Shown here: positions 7,005 to 9,647 of the stretch, in pieces
Position numbering within the stretch: position 1 is the stretch's first letter
Layout of the letters: every line of letters starts with the position of its first letter
Assembly (NCBI GenBank): GCA_017617145.1
Contig: JAFZWX010000111.1
Coordinates: 1 to 9,647 of the forward strand
Origin: Treponema sp.
GTDB lineage: Bacteria; Spirochaetota; Spirochaetia; Treponematales; Treponemataceae
DNA: 9,647 nucleotides
Direction: 5' to 3'
The notes under the pieces: generated by a model
Told to the model about the DNA's origin: nothing
What the model saw: the letters and a program-made list of their open reading frames with translations, nothing else
Databases searched by the model: none
Position numbers and translations under genes: made by a program

Positions 7005-7622
7005 TTATTCTTCTGTTGCTGCTTCTTCAGAAAGCTTTGACTTTCTTTTTGAAGATACAAACAGTCCTACATAAACTGCAACACAGATAATAGTTGCTGC
7101 AACGGCTTCCAGAGCTGCCTGTGGGGCTAAAACGCCTATTACTGCAAAATATCCCATTCCGCCCATGCCTTCGCGTGTTGCAGCGCCCTGGAAAAGGTAA
7201 AGACTGCCAATTACAAGCAGGGTGTGGCAAACTGTCGAAAGGAATGCTGTGATTCCTGCGATTACGGTTTTTGGAAGCTTTGGAATTTTATTAAATGCAA
7301 CCCACAAACCCCAGGCAATAAGGCCAACAAGCATACGTGGGAGTACAGAAACAAGCGGATTTACAAAAAGAGGGTCGAGAACACCACTTGGGCTCATTGC
7401 AGCCTGAATAAGAGACATGATGCCAAAAACAGCACCGGTAAAAAGAGCAGAAGGAAGTCCAATAAGACATGCAGCCAGAATAATAGGTACATGAAGAATT
7501 GTAATAGAAGCAGCAGGTCCAATTGGAATAAGACCAAGCTTTGTAATTCCAAGAACTATAATAAGAGCGCTGAATGCAGCAGTAAGTACAAGTTTACGAG
7601 TGAAAGAAACATTTTTTTCCAT
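7005..7622 (-). CDS. ECF transporter S component, probably a vitamin transporter
   Basis: Integral membrane substrate-binding subunit of an energy-coupling-factor importer. At 205 residues with about six hydrophobic segments (roughly 9-29, 38-55, 57-75, 88-110, 118-145, 157-190) and a basic/acidic cytoplasmic tail (KRKSKLSEEAATEE), it fits the S-component plan. TAAFSALIIVLG (14-25) carries the AxxxA helix-packing motif that contacts the EcfT scaffold. ITILHVPIILAACLIG (40-55) and NPLVSVLPRMLVGLIAW (88-104) are typical of the general ECF_trnsprt group that includes pantothenate-type (PanT) and other vitamin proteins; the substrate cannot be fixed from sequence. No ecfA or ecfT lies nearby, so it would share a module encoded elsewhere (group II). 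AAAGGAG at 7636-7630, 7 nt from the ATG, supports the start. Repeats bracket the gene on both sides. Confidence 0.82.
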   Translation of the reverse strand: MEKNVSFTRKLVLTAAFSALIIVLGITKLGLIPIGPAASITILHVPIILAACLIGLPSALFTGAVFGIMSLIQAAMSPSGVLDPLFVNPLVSVLPRMLVGLIAWGLWVAFNKIPKLPKTVIAGITAFLSTVCHTLLVIGSLYLFQGAATREGMGGMGYFAVIGVLAPQAALEAVAATIICVAVYVGLFVSSKRKSKLSEEAATEE

Positions 7623-7629
7623 AAAGGGA

Positions 7630-7636
7630 CTCCTTT
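7630..7636 (-). promoter_or_regulatory. Strong Shine-Dalgarno of the ECF gene, inside a small inverted repeat
   Basis: The minus strand reads AAAGGAGTCCCTTT directly before the ATG. AAAGGAG is an excellent ribosome-binding site with 7-nt spacing. AAAGG can pair with CCTTT just downstream around a 4-nt loop, which could partly mask the site. Confidence 0.75.
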
Positions 7637-7639
7637 AAT

Positions 7640-7667
7640 GGGGCCCTTCGACAGGCTCAGGAACCCC
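7640..7667. repeat. REP-like palindromic element in the ECF gene leader
   Basis: The outer arms GGGG (7640-7643) and CCCC (7664-7667) enclose CCTTCGACAGGCTCAGG, with an inner pairing CCT/AGG. From memory, sequences of the type CCTGAGCCTGTCGAAGG occur as dispersed palindromic repeats in many unrelated bacteria; I could not search for it here. On the minus strand it lies 3 nt upstream of the ECF ribosome-binding site, inside the predicted 5' leader. Confidence 0.6.
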
Positions 7668-7694
7668 AGTTTGACAAATTTAATAATTTTGTCT

Positions 7695-7723
7695 ATTTAA
7701 CCGATATGGGGCAGGATTGTCAA
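7695..7723 (-). promoter_or_regulatory. Predicted promoter of the ECF transporter gene
   Basis: On the minus strand a perfect -35 TTGACA (7723-7718) is followed after 17 nt by TTAAAT (7700-7695; four of six matches). Transcription would begin near 7688, giving a leader of roughly 65 nt that contains the palindromic repeat and the ribosome-binding site. Confidence 0.5.
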
Positions 7724-7742
7724 TAAGAAGAATTAATTTAGA

Positions 7743-7808
7743 CGGAAATTTGCCGACGGCGCACAAACTTCCTTTTCGTCCTGTTTGTGCGCTGGCGGCA
7801 AATTTTCG
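7743..7808. repeat. Long 66-bp stem-loop between the DUF1846 and ECF genes
   Basis: AAATTTGCCG (7746-7755) pairs with CGGCAAATTT (7796-7805), and GCGCACAAAC (7759-7768) pairs with GTTTGTGCGC (7783-7792). Between them lie one mismatch, one C-G and one G-T pair, and the outer edge extends three more positions to 7743/7808. The result is a 26-nt arm on each side and a 14-nt pyrimidine-rich loop (7769-7782). It begins 14 nt after the DUF1846 stop on the minus strand. It could end that transcript, yet no T-run follows the stem. It may instead be a miniature palindromic element or the core of a small RNA. Confidence 0.85.
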
Positions 7809-7822
7809 GCTCTTATGAATTT

Positions 7823-9304
7823 TTATCCAATCAACGGCTTCTGCTTCTTGCTAACCGGCTCACAAGTAAGATCTACTCCAAGCTTCTTGAAAATCTTTCT
7901 GTCAACTTCACTTAGCATAACTGTTGTGTGCACCTGACATCCGCGAAGATTTGGCAGCTGGTCTATAGCAAGGCGACAGTTTTCGTCGTCTTTTGAAAGC
8001 ATGGCAAGAGCAACAAGGACTTCGTCTGTGTGAAGGCGAGGGTTGTTTCCGCTAAGGTAGGTCACCTTCATTTTCTGAATAGGTTCAATCATTTCTTTTG
8101 GAATGAGCTTAAGCTTGTGATCAAGGCCTGCCAGATGCTTTGTTGCATTCAAAATAAGCGCGGCACTTGTTCCAAGCAATTCTGTTGTTTCAGATGTAAT
8201 GATTGTTCCGTCTGCAAGTTCAATAGCAGCACATATAGATTTAGATTTGGCAGCTCGTTCCTTTGCGGCAACAGTACAGCGGCGTTCGTCTGTAGAAATC
8301 TTTTCCTGCTGCATCAAAAGTTCAATCTTGTTAATTTCTTCTTCGGTGGCGTTTCCGTCCATGTAGCGGTTGAGTGTTGCATAATAGCGGCGGATTATTT
8401 CCTGACGGCTTGCTTCCCGGCATACTTCATCATCAATAATACAATAACCTGCCATATTAACACCCATGTCTGTTGGTGATTTATATGGGTTTTCTCCATA
8501 AATACCCTTGAAAATTGCATCAAGAACAGGGAAAATTTCTATATCGCGGTTGTAATTTACAGTTGTTTTTCCGTAGGCTTCAAGGTGCCATGGGTCAATC
8601 ATGTTTACGTCGTTAAGGTCTGCAGTTGCAGCTTCGTATGCAAGATTTACAGGATGTTTAAGCGGTAGATTCCAGATAGGGAAGGTTTCGAACTTGGCGT
8701 ATCCGGCTTTAATTCCACGTTTGTTTTCGTGATAAAGCTGGCTCAAACAAGTAGCCATTTTTCCGCTTCCAGGTCCAGGCGCTGTAATAACAACAAGAGG
8801 TCGCGAAGTTTCAATATAATCATTTTTTCCGTAACCTTCATCGCTGTCTATAAGGGCAACATTTGAAGGATATCCAGGGATTGTGTAATGATAATATGAT
8901 TTAATGCCCATTTTTTTGAGCTTAGAACGGAAAAGTTTGGCAGCTTCCTGACCTGTGTAGTGGGTAATGACAACGCTTCCAACCATTAATCCTCGGTTCT
9001 GGAATTCATCACGCAGACGAAGAACATCCTTATCGTAAGTAATTCCAAGATCACTACGGATTTTATTTTTTTCAATATCTACAGCGCTGATTACAATGAC
9101 GATTTCTGCTACATCTGCAAGCTGCATGAGCATTTTGAGCTTACTGTCTGGCTGGAATCCCGGAAGAACGCGTGATGCATGATAATCATCAAACAGCTTT
9201 CCACCAAATTCAAGATAAAGCTTATCACCAAATTTGGCGATACGTTCCTTAATGTGTTCAGATTGAATCTTTAAATACTTTTCATTGTCAAAACCGTTTT
9301 TCAT
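7823..9304 (-). CDS. DUF1846 / UPF0371 family protein
   Basis: A 493-residue predicted cytoplasmic protein, matching the usual length (about 490-500) of this conserved family. Recognisable segments are YLEFGGKLFDDYHASRVLPG (30-49), the glycine-rich loop TAPGPGSGKMATCLSQLYHE (174-193), DPWHLEAYGKTTVNYNRD (237-254), and the Asp/Glu-rich C-terminal half with SGNNPRLHTDE (418-428). GPGSGK resembles a P-loop, but nucleotide binding is an inference. Structures exist for family members; to my knowledge the biochemical function is not established. The gene is monocistronic: a 200-bp non-coding stretch separates it from the ECF gene, and its own promoter lies upstream. There is no Shine-Dalgarno before the ATG; an extended -10 box ends 10 nt upstream, implying a leader of only about 4 nt. 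The start is also supported by the family's N-terminus just after it. Confidence 0.9.
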   Translation of the reverse strand: MKNGFDNEKYLKIQSEHIKERIAKFGDKLYLEFGGKLFDDYHASRVLPGFQPDSKLKMLMQLADVAEIVIVISAVDIEKNKIRSDLGITYDKDVLRLRDEFQNRGLMVGSVVITHYTGQEAAKLFRSKLKKMGIKSYYHYTIPGYPSNVALIDSDEGYGKNDYIETSRPLVVITAPGPGSGKMATCLSQLYHENKRGIKAGYAKFETFPIWNLPLKHPVNLAYEAATADLNDVNMIDPWHLEAYGKTTVNYNRDIEIFPVLDAIFKGIYGENPYKSPTDMGVNMAGYCIIDDEVCREASRQEIIRRYYATLNRYMDGNATEEEINKIELLMQQEKISTDERRCTVAAKERAAKSKSICAAIELADGTIITSETTELLGTSAALILNATKHLAGLDHKLKLIPKEMIEPIQKMKVTYLSGNNPRLHTDEVLVALAMLSKDDENCRLAIDQLPNLRGCQVHTTVMLSEVDRKIFKKLGVDLTCEPVSKKQKPLIG

Positions 9305-9314
9305 ACGGTATTAA

Positions 9315-9343
9315 ATTATAACATAACATGGAAAATTCTACAA
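9315..9343 (-). promoter_or_regulatory. Extended -10 promoter of the DUF1846 gene
   Basis: On the minus strand TGTTATAAT (9323-9315) is an extended -10. A weak -35, TTGTAG (9343-9338), lies 17 nt before TATAAT. Ten nt separate the box from the ATG, so the predicted leader is very short and contains no ribosome-binding site. Confidence 0.6.
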
Positions 9344-9353
9344 CAAAGTTTTA

Positions 9354-9389
9354 ATCACAACTATCACAACTACCACAACTACCACAACT
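9354..9389. repeat. 9-bp minisatellite, four copies
   Basis: ATCACAACT occurs twice and ACCACAACT twice in perfect head-to-tail order, followed by degenerate ACTACTACATCACAGG (9390-9405). It lies between the two divergent promoters (DUF1846 leftward, NuoE-like gene rightward). Read on the minus strand the unit encodes Ser-Cys-Gly or Ser-Cys-Asp, ending in TAA. Confidence 0.9.
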
Positions 9390-9441
9390 ACTACTACATC
9401 ACAGGAGTAAAACAACAAAATTATTATAAATAATCAAACTA

Positions 9442-9470
9442 TCGACTTTTACTATAGAATAGTATATAAT
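9442..9470 (+). promoter_or_regulatory. Predicted promoter of the NuoE-like gene
   Basis: TCGACT at 9442-9447 (four of six -35 matches), a 17-nt spacer, then perfect TATAAT at 9465-9470. Transcription would start near 9477, leaving a leader of about 30 nt with a T-run and a good ribosome-binding site. Confidence 0.6.
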
Positions 9471-9496
9471 TGGAATGCTATTTTTTTTCAAAGAAT

Positions 9497-9502
9497 AAGG
9501 AG
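9497..9502 (+). promoter_or_regulatory. Ribosome-binding site fixing the NuoE-like start
   Basis: AAGGAG lies 5 nt before the ATG at 9508. This start is preferred because no other ATG with such a site precedes the conserved protein sequence. Confidence 0.8.
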
Positions 9503-9507
9503 TTGTT

Positions 9508-9647
9508 ATGCCACAGAGCGGTAAATCCGTGTTTTCTGCTGATCTTCTTAAGTTTATAGAAGACTGGAAAGATAAACCGGGAAATCTCATCATGATATTG
9601 CACCGTGTTCAGGAAGAACAGGGGTATATTTCTAACGAAGCAGCCAT
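9508..9647 (+). CDS. NuoE/HydC-type [2Fe-2S] subunit (5' part, cut by window end)
   Basis: Only the first 46 complete codons are present. My translation begins MPQSGKSVFSADLLKFIEDW and continues with KDKPGNLIMILHRVQEEQGY and ISNEAA. The helical stretch LLKFIEDWKDKPG followed by LIMILHRVQEEQGYIS is the N-terminal bundle of the 24-kDa NADH-dehydrogenase subunit (NuoE) family. In anaerobes the same subunit is found in NADH-linked or electron-bifurcating [FeFe]-hydrogenases (HydC) and related complexes. The thioredoxin-like domain and the four cysteines of the [2Fe-2S] cluster lie beyond the window. A hydrogenase setting would suit a fermentative spirochaete, but which complex it belongs to cannot be told without the following genes. 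It is transcribed divergently from the DUF1846 gene with its own promoter and ribosome-binding site. Confidence 0.75.
   Translation, partial: MPQSGKSVFSADLLKFIEDWKDKPGNLIMILHRVQEEQGYISNEAA

Noticed and set aside
7623..7688. Riboswitch in the ECF gene leader
   Set aside because: The leader is about 65 nt and mostly taken up by a REP-like palindrome and the ribosome-binding site. I recognise no TPP, FMN, cobalamin, folate or other aptamer core.
7671..7699. Plus-strand promoter TTGACA-N17-TATTTA that could drive a small RNA through the 66-bp stem-loop
   Set aside because: The -10 matches consensus at only three of six positions, no gene follows on this strand, and the A/T stretch is better explained by the overlapping minus-strand promoter of the ECF gene.
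9354..9405. CRISPR-like array
   Set aside because: The units are 9 bp with no spacers; it is a simple tandem repeat.
9399..9593. Minus-strand open frame of 64 codons at the right end
   Set aside because: It runs antisense through the NuoE-like gene start and its promoter, with no ribosome-binding site or homology signal.

Overview
The window reads like a chromosomal segment of a host-associated spirochaete, most likely a Treponema of the gut or rumen type. The evidence is a short FlgM whose C-terminal signature looks treponemal, an A/T-rich background, and the mix of TrkA/TrkH, an orphan ECF substrate-binding subunit, a DUF1846 protein and a NuoE/HydC-type subunit, which suits a fermentative, motile anaerobe. 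The genus comes from recognising protein families, not from any search.

Layout. Left part, plus strand: flgM (23-310) with a clear intrinsic terminator; then an iron-alcohol-dehydrogenase-fold gene (437-1585) and a SpoU/TrmH-type RNA methyltransferase (1607-2422), 21 nt apart and probably one operon. Centre, minus strand: a large signalling protein joining an ATPase domain of the histidine-kinase type to a HDOD domain (2393-3862), which overlaps the methyltransferase gene tail to tail by 30 bp; then the potassium uptake pair trkA-trkH (5413-6855 and 3947-5392, transcribed trkA first). Right part, minus strand: an ECF transporter S component (7005-7622) bracketed by repeats and hairpins, and a DUF1846/UPF0371 protein (7823-9304). 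At the right edge a divergent plus-strand gene begins (9508 onward) that looks like a NuoE/HydC [2Fe-2S] subunit; the window cuts it.

How the parts work together. TrkH is the K+ channel-like membrane subunit and TrkA its cytoplasmic NAD(H)/nucleotide-binding gate. FlgM would hold back the flagellar sigma factor (sigma-28) until hook completion. The ECF S component must borrow its energising module from elsewhere in the genome. The other genes are functionally independent as far as can be seen.

Most worth a second look: (a) the alcohol-dehydrogenase-fold protein has no histidine between residues 157 and 304, so all His ligands of the family's metal site are gone; (b) the ATPase-HDOD fusion; (c) trkA and the DUF1846 gene each have an extended -10 box so close to the ATG, with no Shine-Dalgarno, that their mRNAs should be leaderless or nearly so; (d) a 66-bp stem-loop and at least three other repeat structures cluster around the ECF gene; (e) a 9-bp minisatellite in the divergent promoter region spells Ser-Cys-Gly/Asp triplets on the minus strand. 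I see no CRISPR array, tRNA, rRNA, insertion sequence or phage gene, and nothing that clearly makes up a new multi-gene system.
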